Of a stretch of DNA of 64,000 nt, positions 54,084 through 62,873 are shown piece by piece. Position 1 is the first letter of the stretch. Every line of letters begins with the position of its first letter. The DNA lies in the IMG/VR virus record IMGVR_UViG_3300045974_000429, positions 19,745 through 83,744 of that record. One strand, given 5' to 3'. The notes beneath the pieces are model-generated. The model searched no databases. It was not told the DNA's origin and worked only from the letters and a program-made list of their open reading frames with translations. Both the position numbers and the translations under genes were made by a program. Source of the DNA: a virus.

Positions 54084-56684
54084 CTACGGAACCAATGCGT
54101 TGAGCGCGGCCACCAGCGGCGCGAGAGTCGCGGGTTTCAGGTCCAGGAGCGCAAGCCAGATGACCTTGCCCGGATCTACCAGCCGCGCCCGGACCGCGCC
54201 GGCGAGCAGCCCGAGGTATAGCGCGCCAGGGCGGAGCGCGAGAGAGTTGGCGCGCAAGGCTGCGTAGAAGTCGCCCTCGTACCAGAACAAGCTGTAGCCC
54301 AGGCCGGGACGGTTCGGGTCGAGTGGCGCCGGGCCTTCCACGAGCGTCCACGGCGAAGTCAGCACATCGCCTAGACCGCCGCAGGCCGCGATGACGCGGG
54401 TCTGCGCCGAGGCGCCGAGGGAGTTCATCAGGACCGGAGCCCAACCCGGAGTCGCCGCGGGCGCATAGAGCCCGAGCCCGGCGCGAACCTGGACGTAGAC
54501 GCCCGCCGGGTCGGTCCAGGGTGCGCGCCCCTCCGGCAGCGGCGTGAGTGGGCCGGAGAGCCCGTCTGCAAGCGCGTTCGCATCCCGTACGAGCGCGGCT
54601 ACCGTAGCCGCGGAGAGGTCCGGGAGCGCGAGCCACGCTGTCGGACCGGGGTCCACGAGGCGAGCCTTGACGCGCCCGGACAAGATCGCGAGGTAGAGGG
54701 CGCCGGGGCGGAACAGGATGCCGGCGGAGTAGCAGGCGCGGTAGAGGTCGCCCTCGTAGGTCCAGGCGGCGAGCACGCTCGGGTTCCGCGGGTCGAGCGG
54801 CGCAGGCCCGGAGGTGAGCGAGATCGGGTTGGTGGCGATGCGCGCCGGACCGCCGCAGGCGTCCACCACCGCCTGTTTGCCGCGCGTGCCCAGGCTGGAC
54901 ATGAGCGTCGGCGTCCAGGTCGGGATGGTGGTCGGAGCGTAGCGCCCTCGGACCGGAGGCCGCGGGGCGTAGTCTGCGCTCTGAAGTTCGCCGGGCTGGG
55001 CCGCCTCCGCCTGGGTGGCGTAGACGGGGTGACCGGGGTAGCCACCGTCGATCTGGTCGCGCGGGCTGGCGGTTTCCGCAAGGGTGGCAGAATAGATCGC
55101 GCGAACGGCCTGGGCGTCGGCGGGAGAGGCGCCCTCGGAAAGCTGCCCGGAGACGACGAGCCGCGCCGCCTGGGCGTCCGAGGGCTGGGCCACCTCGGCT
55201 TGGGTGCCGGCGACCGCGAGCCCGCCCGCGAGCTGGTCCGCCGGGGCTGCGGACTCCTGCTCCTGCGCGGAGAAACGCGCGGCGGCCGCGAACTGATCTA
55301 CGACTTGCGCGGTTTCGGTCTGGGTGCCCGCGGTGCTGTAGAACGCAGCCTGCGATTCCGCAGGAGCTGCGACCTCCAGGACGACACCTACAGCTCCGAG
55401 CTTGCTCGCGTCCTGCGCGTCACTCGGAGCAGCCGACTCGGCCTGAATGCCCGAGAAGGTGATCGCCGCCTGGAAGGCATCTGCCGGAGAGGCGGACTCG
55501 GCCTGGGAGGTGCGAACCGTGAACGCCGCCGCCTGGGAGTCCGCCGGAGAGGCGCTCTCGGAAAGCTGCCCGTTGAGGCCGGCGGCGACGCGGGTGGCGT
55601 CCTGGGACTCGGCCGGGGCGGCGGACTCAACCTCGGTGATGGCGAAGATGGCGAAGATGGCGGAGGCGTCGGCCGGAGCACCCGACTCGGAGACGTTGCT
55701 GGCGGCGACCAGCGAGGCGCTTCCGGCGTCCGCCGGGGAAGCGCTCTCGATCTGCGTGGCGGAGAATGCCGCAGCGGCGGCCTGAATATCCGCAGGCTGC
55801 ACCGCCTCCTGCTCCTGGACCGGGAAGGTGGCTCGGGTGGCCTGTGCGTCGGCAGGAGAGGCGCTCTCGGAAATATTGCCTGAAGCTGCGAGAGCCGCCG
55901 CCTGAATATCCGAGGGAGCCGCGGACTCGACCTGGGAAGCCTGGGGAATGAATGCGGCTTGGGAGGCATCCGCAGGAGCCGCGGACTCGATCTGGGAGGC
56001 GCTGGTGCCGCCCTTGTTCCCGTCCTGGGAATCTGCCGGAGCGGCCGACTCGACCTGGGATGCTTGGAATATTGCCGTGGGTTGTCCAACCGCATCGGAC
56101 GGGGCGGAGGACTCGGACAGGGTTCCCGAGAAAATGGCCGTGGCCTGGAATGCGTCGGCCGGAGAGGCGCTGTCGGTTTCCTGAACGGCGAAGGTGACGC
56201 GCGCCGCCTGGGCGTCCGTGGGAGAGGCGGACTCGGAGAGGGCGCCGCCAACCACGAGGGCGGCCTGGAATGCGTCGGCCGGGCTGGCGGAATCGACCTG
56301 GGCGCCGCTGGCGCCGCTCGTTGCTCCCGCGTAGGCGTCCGCGAGGGCGCCCGACTCGACCTGCGTGCTGCTGGAGTAGGTGACGCTGGAGGCTTGTGCG
56401 TCGGAAGGCTGCGCGCTCTCGGCGAGGGCACCGCGAGCGATCAGGTCTACGTCGTTGGCTTCCGCCGGAGAGGCGCTCTCGGAGAGGGCGCCTGCGTAGA
56501 TGACCCGTGCGGCCTGGGAGTCGGCCGGAGAGGCGCTCTCGGAGATGGCCCCGGTCGCGACGAGGTCTACGGCGTTGGCTTCTGCGGGCGCAGCAGATTC
56601 CGACAACGCGCCAGTGGGCGGAGTCGTACCGCTGGCGAGGCCGAGCTGGAAGGCGTCGTTCTGAAATGCGCCCGATTGGAACAT
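54084..56684 (-). CDS. Fibre-like protein with 27 tandem ~20-aa repeats
   Basis: 866 aa. N-terminal MFQSGAFQNDAFQLG anchor motif, then about 27 imperfect units (consensus SESASPADAQAA ...., residues about 24-575) of a kind seen in phage fibre or stalk proteins. The C-terminal 280 residues are a duplicated domain of about 120 aa (WTPTLMSSLGTRGKQAVVDA / WAPVLMNSLGASAQTRVIAA; EGPAPLDP; RPGALYL). It may be a long flexible fibre. The repeats are the reason for its composition. Confidence 0.72.
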   Translation of the reverse strand: MFQSGAFQNDAFQLGLASGTTPPTGALSESAAPAEANAVDLVATGAISESASPADSQAARVIYAGALSESASPAEANDVDLIARGALAESAQPSDAQASSVTYSSSTQVESGALADAYAGATSGASGAQVDSASPADAFQAALVVGGALSESASPTDAQAARVTFAVQETDSASPADAFQATAIFSGTLSESSAPSDAVGQPTAIFQASQVESAAPADSQDGNKGGTSASQIESAAPADASQAAFIPQASQVESAAPSDIQAAALAASGNISESASPADAQATRATFPVQEQEAVQPADIQAAAAAFSATQIESASPADAGSASLVAASNVSESGAPADASAIFAIFAITEVESAAPAESQDATRVAAGLNGQLSESASPADSQAAAFTVRTSQAESASPADAFQAAITFSGIQAESAAPSDAQDASKLGAVGVVLEVAAPAESQAAFYSTAGTQTETAQVVDQFAAAARFSAQEQESAAPADQLAGGLAVAGTQAEVAQPSDAQAARLVVSGQLSEGASPADAQAVRAIYSATLAETASPRDQIDGGYPGHPVYATQAEAAQPGELQSADYAPRPPVRGRYAPTTIPTWTPTLMSSLGTRGKQAVVDACGGPARIATNPISLTSGPAPLDPRNPSVLAAWTYEGDLYRACYSAGILFRPGALYLAILSGRVKARLVDPGPTAWLALPDLSAATVAALVRDANALADGLSGPLTPLPEGRAPWTDPAGVYVQVRAGLGLYAPAATPGWAPVLMNSLGASAQTRVIAACGGLGDVLTSPWTLVEGPAPLDPNRPGLGYSLFWYEGDFYAALRANSLALRPGALYLGLLAGAVRARLVDPGKVIWLALLDLKPATLAPLVAALNALVP

Positions 56685-56687
56685 GGC

Positions 56688-56897
56688 TTAGGCCGCCTTC
56701 CGGGCGGGCGGCCCCGTCTCGTAGGTGCTGGACGTGAACAGCCGCCGCCGTGGGGCGAGCACGCGCGGCGGCCGAGGCTTCCGCGGGACGGCCGGAAGGA
56801 TCTTGACGACGACCTGGACGACGGGAGGCGAGCCGTCCGAAGGGGCGGCGACCTCGACTTGCTCGGCCCCGTAGATCACGCTGGCGTCACACGTCAC
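56688..56897 (-). CDS. Small hypothetical protein (69 aa)
   Basis: 69 aa from GTG at 56897 with GGGAGGCCCT upstream. Short beta segment (VVQVVVKILP) and basic Pro/Arg-rich end. Lies three bases upstream of the repeat-fibre gene. Unknown. Confidence 0.5.
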   Translation of the reverse strand: MTCDASVIYGAEQVEVAAPSDGSPPVVQVVVKILPAVPRKPRPPRVLAPRRRLFTSSTYETGPPARKAA

Positions 56898-56914
56898 AGG
56901 GCCTCCCAGGCGGA

Positions 56915-57616
56915 CTACTTCTTCTTGACCGTAGCGATCATGTCCTGCGCCGCCTCCTTGTACATCTGAAGGGCGTTCTGCTTCCACTCGTCGTTCCGGT
57001 TCGCCATCCAGGGCGCGAGCGTGTAGCCCCACTGCGTCTCGAAGTCACAGGTGTAGACCTCGTGCTCCGCCGCGTCCGGGCAGGCCGGGCCATGGAGGTG
57101 CGGGCAGTTCACCTCCCGCCACTTCGGGTCGAGGTAGAACCAGAACATCTCGGAGACAGCCGGCCACTCGTGGGTCACGTCCCCGTAGGCGCGGTTCGAG
57201 TTCCAGTGAGGCGTGGTGATCTGGGCGGTCGCGCCCTTCTTGAGCACCCGGTGCAGCTCGTTGAAGAACCCGATTCGCTTCCGCGCCGGGATGTGCTCCA
57301 GGACGTGGGAACAATTGACGGCGTCCACGGAGTCGTCCTCCCACGGCCACGGAAAGGAGCAGAGGTCGTGGACCACGTCCACGGTCTTCTTCCCCTCCTT
57401 GTCGAGCCGCTGGCTGCGGTCCACGCCAAGGAAGCCTGGCTGCTTGTTGCTGGAGCATCCGAGGTCGAGCTTCAGGCCCTTCCCGTCCGGCGCGGGCGGC
57501 GACTCCAGGTCGGCCAACTCCTTGTTGATGCGCGCCTGCTCCGCGCGGAGCTTGGCCGCTCGGACTCCGGCCGGGACGATGGGGATGATGTTCTTGGCGA
57601 GCTTACGGTTTGACAC
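56915..57616 (-). CDS. Class I SAM-dependent methyltransferase
   Basis: 233 aa from GTG at 57616 (GGAG upstream). Motif I LKLDLGCSSNKQPGFLGVD (48-66), acidic site VDVVHDLCSFPW, and motif with VDAVNCSHVLEHIPARKRIG (about 97-116), typical of Methyltransf_11-like enzymes of sugar or glycan metabolism. Next to a glycosyltransferase in the fibre region; substrate unknown. Confidence 0.8.
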   Translation of the reverse strand: MSNRKLAKNIIPIVPAGVRAAKLRAEQARINKELADLESPPAPDGKGLKLDLGCSSNKQPGFLGVDRSQRLDKEGKKTVDVVHDLCSFPWPWEDDSVDAVNCSHVLEHIPARKRIGFFNELHRVLKKGATAQITTPHWNSNRAYGDVTHEWPAVSEMFWFYLDPKWREVNCPHLHGPACPDAAEHEVYTCDFETQWGYTLAPWMANRNDEWKQNALQMYKEAAQDMIATVKKK

Positions 57617-57654
57617 GGGTGAGGCTCCTTTCGGGTTGGCGAGGGCTGGTGCGG

Positions 57655-58446
57655 CTACCACATCGTCTTCTGGCCCTGGTCCCAATGCCCGACGAGAACG
57701 TCGCAGGCGACCGCGCAGCGGTAGCCGTGCTGGCGGGCTTGGTTCCAGAAGAACAGGTCTTGGGTGCCGACTCCTTCTTCCTTGGAGCAGACCGTCTTGA
57801 AGAACGGCCTGGAGAGGCGCGGGTCCTTGAACATCTCCGTCCGCCAGAGGACGAAACCCATGCCGGTCCCGTAGCACTCCACGAGGCCGCCGTTGATGTC
57901 AGGGGGCTGCGGGCGGTAATTCACGAGCGGGTCTTTGATGTCGCCCCAGATTTGGGGCACGCCCGTGAGTCCCTTCGTCCAATAGAGGCCGGAGATGGCG
58001 CTGAACTCCGGGTGCGCGTCCATGTGCTTGCAGAGCTTGAGCACGCCGTCCGGGGGCGGGGCGTTGTCGTGCTCAATGGTCAGGATGTAGGGGAACTTGG
58101 AGAGCTGCGGGTGAGCCAGGACGCCCTCCAGCGCGTCGGAGTACGCCTTCCCGACCTCCTCGCCGACGATGGCTTGCCGGAACACGCCGTTATTGGGCGG
58201 GTAGATCAGGTTCATCCAGGCCATCACGCAGCGGAGCGGCACCATGTCGGCGGCCGGAAGCAGGACCACGATGTCCTGCTTCTTCCAGGAGCCGCCCTCC
58301 ACGATTCGACCTCGGGCCATTTCCATGTCGAGGTTGTGGACTCCGGCGTCGGGGTGGCTGGTGGGCTTCTTCCGGGTGCGGGCGGCTGCGGGCAAGGTGA
58401 GGCTCCTTCGCGGGCGAGGCGTGGAGGAATGCATCGTGGATCCCAC
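57655..58446 (-). CDS. Glycosyltransferase, GT-A fold
   Basis: 263 aa. Nucleotide-sugar site ILTIEHDNAPPPDG (E125-H-D127, DXD-like), then FSAISGLYWTKG, YGTGMGFVLWRTEMF and DLFFWNQARQHGYRCAVACD, a GT2-like pattern. An in-frame ATG four codons downstream is an alternative start. With the adjacent methyltransferase it forms a small sugar-modification cassette, either for virion fibres or host glycans. Confidence 0.82.
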   Translation of the reverse strand: MGSTMHSSTPRPRRSLTLPAAARTRKKPTSHPDAGVHNLDMEMARGRIVEGGSWKKQDIVVLLPAADMVPLRCVMAWMNLIYPPNNGVFRQAIVGEEVGKAYSDALEGVLAHPQLSKFPYILTIEHDNAPPPDGVLKLCKHMDAHPEFSAISGLYWTKGLTGVPQIWGDIKDPLVNYRPQPPDINGGLVECYGTGMGFVLWRTEMFKDPRLSRPFFKTVCSKEEGVGTQDLFFWNQARQHGYRCAVACDVLVGHWDQGQKTMW

Positions 58447-58461
58447 GCCGCGCCGGCTTCG

Positions 58462-58698
58462 TCAAGTAGCTGGCGCTTGCGCGGCATGCATCGGGCAGTA
58501 GCAGCGCATTTCTTCCGCGCCGGAGGCCGGGAGTAGCACCCACCCATCCGGCACCTGGAGGCCGGGCGGGATACTCGCGGCGTCGCTAGGGGCCACGGGC
58601 GGCAATAAAATGCCGTTGGTGAATCCGAGCACCTGAACCACCATCGGCGCGTTGTTGGCGCAGAACTCACACCAGCAAGTAAATGGGACGGTGACCAC
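58462..58698 (-). CDS. Small cysteine-rich hypothetical protein (78 aa)
   Basis: 78 aa. CWCEFCANNAP near 8-18 and CYCPMHAAQ near 66-74 could form a zinc site. Start overlaps the next gene's stop by one base. Unknown. Confidence 0.6.
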   Translation of the reverse strand: MVTVPFTCWCEFCANNAPMVVQVLGFTNGILLPPVAPSDAASIPPGLQVPDGWVLLPASGAEEMRCYCPMHAAQAPAT

Positions 58699-59642
58699 TA
58701 GACGGCTCCCAGCTTCACGAGCGGTACGAGGTTGTTCACCTGGATGATGTCGGAGAAGGCAAAGTTAGCAGGCATGGCGCCGGAGGTCGCGCTGTAGCTG
58801 CCGGCGTCCACGATGCCGATGCTCGCGTTGGTCGCGCCGCCGAAGCCGAGGCCGAACGCGCTGAGAGGCTGCGCGTCCACGATCGGCAGGTAGGAGCGGA
58901 ACGCTGCCGAGTTGCCCACGCTGGAGGTCGAGATCACGAACCCGTAGGCGTAGAGGCCCGGCTGGAGGACCGAGGAGAGGCTGAAGGTGAGCAGGCGCAG
59001 ACCGCTGATCTGGGAGAGCAGGTTGCTGTTCGCGCTGGCGGTCGTCAGATTCTGCCCGGAGACTCCGCCGTTGATGGTGAACGCCGCGCTGTTGCTGCTG
59101 CTGATGTAGCCCGTCATCGAGATCGCGGTGGTGAAGAACGAGTCGAACCTGGAGAGGTTCGTCGTCTGGCTCACGCTGTAGAACCCGAACTGGTGCGTGA
59201 TGCCGACCGAGCCTGTGTTGCTGCTGGACGCGCCGGCGAGGCTCATCGGATTGACCACCGTCACGGCGCTGACCGGAGCCGCGAGGCGCATCGGGACGAG
59301 CCACACCACGTTCTGCCCGCTGGTCGTCTGCGTCAGCGCGGGCTGACGGTTCATGTAGGTCAACGCCGTGTAACCGGTGGGTCCGTTGATGCTGATCGTG
59401 CTCCCGGCGACCGAGAGCGTGATGCCCGTACCTCCGGCCCACACGACATCGGTGCCGGACGCCTGAGACGTACCCGCCGTGTTCCCGGCGAGGTTGTAGA
59501 CAAGCTGGTGCGCCGAGTTCCAATCGCTCGGGCGCACGAGGTTCGTCGCAGCCGCGGAAACCTGCCCACCCGTCGAGTTCAGCACGGTCACGGTGCCGAT
59601 GAAGTCGGCGACCGTGTTGCTTTTCAGGTGCGTGATGGGCAC
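58698..59642 (-). CDS. Tail fibre / surface protein
   Basis: 314 aa. Begins with the common fibre-type motif HLKSNTVADFIGTVTVLNST and PSDWNSAHQLVYNLAG; the C-terminal 180 residues are beta-rich with many Ser/Thr/Asn. Similar N-termini occur in many phage fibre proteins. Adjacent to portal-associated gene. Exact location in particle unknown. Confidence 0.7.
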   Translation of the reverse strand: MPITHLKSNTVADFIGTVTVLNSTGGQVSAAATNLVRPSDWNSAHQLVYNLAGNTAGTSQASGTDVVWAGGTGITLSVAGSTISINGPTGYTALTYMNRQPALTQTTSGQNVVWLVPMRLAAPVSAVTVVNPMSLAGASSSNTGSVGITHQFGFYSVSQTTNLSRFDSFFTTAISMTGYISSSNSAAFTINGGVSGQNLTTASANSNLLSQISGLRLLTFSLSSVLQPGLYAYGFVISTSSVGNSAAFRSYLPIVDAQPLSAFGLGFGGATNASIGIVDAGSYSATSGAMPANFAFSDIIQVNNLVPLVKLGAV

Positions 59643-59664
59643 TGGATCTCCCGGCCGCCCGAAA

Positions 59665-60258
59665 TTACGTCATGCTGAGCGTGAAGGTACAGTTGAGGAT
59701 GTCGCCGTTCGCGACGGGCTTGGAGCCGCCGGCGAAGGTGCCCAGCGAGTAGATCACGCCGTCCGTGCCGCGGGTGAGCGAGGCCGTGGTGCCGGTCGTG
59801 TTCATGGCGATGAGGAGCCCGGCCGCGGTCTGGGCGGTCTGGGTGAAGGAGAAGCTCGCCGAGGCGGTCCAGGAAGCGGGGCTGCTCGTCGCGAGGGTGG
59901 TCACGCCGGCGATGGAGAACCGCTGGCCGGTGGCGCCGGCGTACTGGTAGCCGCCGATCTCCGCGCTGCTCACGTCCGAGAGCCTGGAGGCGGTCGAGGC
60001 GGTCGCGTCCGTGCGGTTGTGGACGCCAACCCAGACCGTGTTCCAGGCGCCGCCCGTCCCGCCGAAGTAGCGGTTCATCAGGTCCACCTTGCCGCCCTGC
60101 TGGACCGCGTTGTGCCACTTGTCCTTCCAGAGCGTCTCGCCCCCGCGAACGAGTTCCACGTCCGCGGCGAAGAAGGGAGCGCCGAACGCGGCGCCGTCGT
60201 GGCCGCCGAAGCACATGGCGGCCTTCATCTTGTCTCCCGGAAAAACCTTGTCGCTCAT
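59665..60258 (-). CDS. Minor virion protein next to the portal
   Basis: 197 aa from ATG at 60258 (AAGGAGACGGAC upstream). FGGHDGAAFGAPFFAADVEL, then LMNRYFGGTGGAWNTVWVGV, then beta-rich Ala/Thr repeats. Looks structural. Immediately downstream of the portal gene. Confidence 0.6.
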   Translation of the reverse strand: MSDKVFPGDKMKAAMCFGGHDGAAFGAPFFAADVELVRGGETLWKDKWHNAVQQGGKVDLMNRYFGGTGGAWNTVWVGVHNRTDATASTASRLSDVSSAEIGGYQYAGATGQRFSIAGVTTLATSSPASWTASASFSFTQTAQTAAGLLIAMNTTGTTASLTRGTDGVIYSLGTFAGGSKPVANGDILNCTFTLSMT

Positions 60259-60269
60259 GTCCGTCTCCT

Positions 60270-61967
60270 TCAACCGGCCTCGGCCGGAATCTGCGTGCCC
60301 TTGATGAACCCGCCCGGAGGCGCCGGTGTACCCTTACCCGAGCTTCCAGGGTTGTTCAAGGCGGAGAGGCTCTGCGCGGCCACGTCGTCCTGCGCGCCTT
60401 CCTGCTCCACCTTCGCCATCATGGCCGCCGGGTCTTCGACGTGGAAGTAGCTGGCGACGAACTTGGTGGCGTGCTCCGCGTCAATGAGGCCGCCGGCCTT
60501 CGCGGTGACGGCGGCGGTGACAGCCTGGGCGACGTCAGCCACGCCCGGCTCCAGGAACTCCGGCCAGGAGAGGCTGACATCCGGGTCGTCCGGGAGGTTG
60601 GGCGGGATGAGAGCGAGGCCGTTCTGCACCTTCGGGCCGTCCCAGCCGGAAAGCCGGATGCCGCCGCGAACGATGGCGCCGTCGAGCGCCTTGGCGGTGC
60701 CGAGTGCCTTGGCGGCCTTGAGCATCATGCCGAGGAGTGGAAGGATGCCCTTCTGGCCGTACTGCTCGCGGAGCATCCCCCCCTTCGCCAACATGGAGGA
60801 GTAGCTGCGCTCGATCTCCGTTGCGGTCGTTCCGCTGCCGGTCTGGTTGGCGTCGAGGACGCACTGAGAAACTTCCAGCGCGATGCGGCGCAGCTCCGTC
60901 GCCATCGTCAGGCCGGTGGTGATGCTGGACCCGGACAGCTCCAGGTAGTGGACGTCCCCGGAGGAGGGCAGCTTGATGGCGTTGTCCGAGCCGGTCGTGA
61001 TTTCCTTCCCGACCTCGCCGTCGGCCTTGATGACCAGGGTCGGGTCCGCGTTCGCGTTCACGCCCTTGTGCGTCTGGGAGAGCGTCTGGTCCAGGGCGTC
61101 GAGAACGTCCAAGCAACCCTCGCAGTCCGGGGCGCCGTCAATGTCATCGTCCACCGGGAGATTCTGGACCCAGACGATGGGGCAGAAGCCGAGCTTGTGC
61201 TCGAACGTCGCGTTGGGGTCCGGCTCCCAGAGCGGTTCGCGCTCGGTGACCTCGCAGGGCTTGAAGGTCACGTCCCAGCGGTCGTCGATGACGCGCCGGT
61301 ACCACATCTGGACCGTCTCGTAGCCACGAGGCGTGGCCTTCTCCTGCGGATATTGCATCCGCTTCTCGATCTTCCGGACCGTCAAGCCGAAGCGGTCCGA
61401 GAACTCCGGGAAGAGCCAGCGCGGGTCGTGGACCTCGATGGTGGGCTTGCCCTTGATGAACTGGAAGCCGAGCGCCACGCTGCCCTGCGCGCCCCCGTAG
61501 GCGCGGGCCTTCATCATGGCCGACCAGCCGCGGGCGGTGTCCCAGAGGGCGCGGATGAACTTCTCCGTCTCCTCGTCCCCCTCGACGTGAAGTTGCGGGT
61601 GGCGCCGCTCGTTGAACAGGAGGCTCGTGAATCGGTCCACAATCACGCGGAACAAGTGGTACGGGGCGGACGGCTTCCTGAACCGGATCGGGAGAGTCGC
61701 TCCGGAGGAGTCCACGAAGCCGGGCGGCAGGAAACCCTCGGAGGCAACCTGCTCCGTCTCGTCGGAGGAACTCGCCCTGGTGCCGTCCCAAGCGACCTTC
61801 CGCCCCTCGTACTGGAGGGTGCGGTAGCGACTCCACAGGGAATTGAGCGCCCGCTGGCGGGAGGTCAGCCCGAACTGCTTGCCGATGTCGAGCATCCGCG
61901 TATCGACCGCGGCGCTGACCACGGCATCGAACGCGGACTGAGGATCGTAGGGGGTGGCGCTGCTCAC
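60270..61967 (-). CDS. Portal protein
   Basis: 565 aa from GTG. Conserved SPP1 gp6/Gp29-type features: FRVIVDRFTSLLFNERRHPQ, a long central beta/alpha region (LSQTHKGVNANADPTLVIKA), ELRRIALEVSQCVLDANQTG and a crown-like C-terminal helical region (near 470-540). Forms the dodecameric DNA channel. Terminase would be expected just to the right of the window. Confidence 0.87.
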   Translation of the reverse strand: MSSATPYDPQSAFDAVVSAAVDTRMLDIGKQFGLTSRQRALNSLWSRYRTLQYEGRKVAWDGTRASSSDETEQVASEGFLPPGFVDSSGATLPIRFRKPSAPYHLFRVIVDRFTSLLFNERRHPQLHVEGDEETEKFIRALWDTARGWSAMMKARAYGGAQGSVALGFQFIKGKPTIEVHDPRWLFPEFSDRFGLTVRKIEKRMQYPQEKATPRGYETVQMWYRRVIDDRWDVTFKPCEVTEREPLWEPDPNATFEHKLGFCPIVWVQNLPVDDDIDGAPDCEGCLDVLDALDQTLSQTHKGVNANADPTLVIKADGEVGKEITTGSDNAIKLPSSGDVHYLELSGSSITTGLTMATELRRIALEVSQCVLDANQTGSGTTATEIERSYSSMLAKGGMLREQYGQKGILPLLGMMLKAAKALGTAKALDGAIVRGGIRLSGWDGPKVQNGLALIPPNLPDDPDVSLSWPEFLEPGVADVAQAVTAAVTAKAGGLIDAEHATKFVASYFHVEDPAAMMAKVEQEGAQDDVAAQSLSALNNPGSSGKGTPAPPGGFIKGTQIPAEAG

Positions 61968-62003
61968 GGGAGCAGCCTACACGTCAAGGGCTTCCGAGAG
62001 CAA

Positions 62004-62333
62004 CTATCTCGCTAGGTACGGGCTGCGGTCGAGCTTCTCCAGGGTCTCCGCGGCCTGGAGGACGGCCCCGAACGCGGCGGCGTCGCGCGGCATCAGGAAC
62101 ATGACCTGCCCGTCCGAGATGCTGTCCAGGTCGCCCCAGCAGGAGACGAAGAACTCATCGACCGTTTTGTAGGCCGCCGGATGGCGCACGAGAACCAGCC
62201 CCGACTTCGCGAGCTGCACGAGTGCGCGCTGCCGAGTATCTCGGGAGAGCGGGGGAGAAACCTGAAATCCCGTGGAGAACAGGGTTCGGAAACCCCACCA
62301 GTGACCGGATTCCGGTGACGCTTGGATATTCAA
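62004..62333 (-). CDS. Hypothetical protein (109 aa)
   Basis: 109 aa, mixed alpha/beta with VDEFFVSCWGDLDSISDGQV in the middle. Not recognised. Upstream of the portal in a chain of overlapping small genes. Confidence 0.55.
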   Translation of the reverse strand: MNIQASPESGHWWGFRTLFSTGFQVSPPLSRDTRQRALVQLAKSGLVLVRHPAAYKTVDEFFVSCWGDLDSISDGQVMFLMPRDAAAFGAVLQAAETLEKLDRSPYLAR

Positions 62334-62491
62334 GGCTTGCTCTCCACCTTCTCCTCATTCGGCGTGAGCTCGTCACGGTGCGGCTTGGACGGTGGGTGAA
62401 CGTGGTCACAGTGGACGCAAGACACCATGCAGCAGACGCAGTACTTCGCCTTGTGCATCTCGATGCACTGCTTGTGGATGGGCGCGGTCAT
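62330..62491 (-). CDS. Small cysteine-rich protein (53 aa)
   Basis: 53 aa, ATG overlapping the next stop. KYCVCCMVSCVHCDHVH gives a dense Cys/His cluster, likely metal-binding. Unknown. Confidence 0.5.
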   Translation of the reverse strand: MTAPIHKQCIEMHKAKYCVCCMVSCVHCDHVHPPSKPHRDELTPNEEKVESKP

Positions 62492-62805
62492 CGCCCATCC
62501 ACCTTCGACAGCGCCGCCCGCGCACGGTCCATCACCCCCGTCGGCTCGCTGCTCCAGTCGTTGCACTGGCGCAGGCTCTCGATGACAGACACGAGGTCGC
62601 GGAGGGCAGCGGCGAGGTCTGGCGCGGCGGCGATGAGGCGGGCGTTGGCGTGTGCCTCGTCCGCCGATATCGAGTAGCTGCCGTCGACCCCGAACACGCC
62701 GGCGCACCCGCACCACGCCACGGAAATACCTAGCGGGCCTTCGACGCTACAGCCGTGGCTTTGCGCCCTCTGCGCCTCCCACTTCCCCGGCGTGTGCCCA
62801 CTCAC
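62488..62805 (-). CDS. Phage protein of the SGHTPGxW family
   Basis: 105 aa from GTG at 62805, overlapping the 23-aa gene's stop. SGHTPGKWEAQR at the start and DEAHANARLIAAAPDLAAAL near 49-68 are hallmark segments of a widespread, uncharacterised phage small-protein family. Function unknown. Confidence 0.68.
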   Translation of the reverse strand: MSGHTPGKWEAQRAQSHGCSVEGPLGISVAWCGCAGVFGVDGSYSISADEAHANARLIAAAPDLAAALRDLVSVIESLRQCNDWSSEPTGVMDRARAALSKVDGR

Positions 62806-62873
62806 CGCCGCCTCATGTGGCGCAGGCGCAGAAAAACCCACAGTCCCACGAGACACAGTGTGAGGGTGCTCAT
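62802..62873 (-). CDS. 23-aa membrane micropeptide
   Basis: MSTLTLCLVGLWVFLRLRH, then MRRR: one hydrophobic helix with a basic end. ATG overlaps the upstream stop and TGA overlaps the next GTG. The double coupling is the main support; a spurious ORF is possible. Confidence 0.35.
   Translation of the reverse strand: MSTLTLCLVGLWVFLRLRHMRRR

Noticed and set aside
54084-56684. Tandem repeats in the fibre gene as CRISPR or non-coding satellite
   Set aside because: The repeat is in coding frame, with unit length near 60 bases and amino-acid conservation stronger than nucleotide identity.
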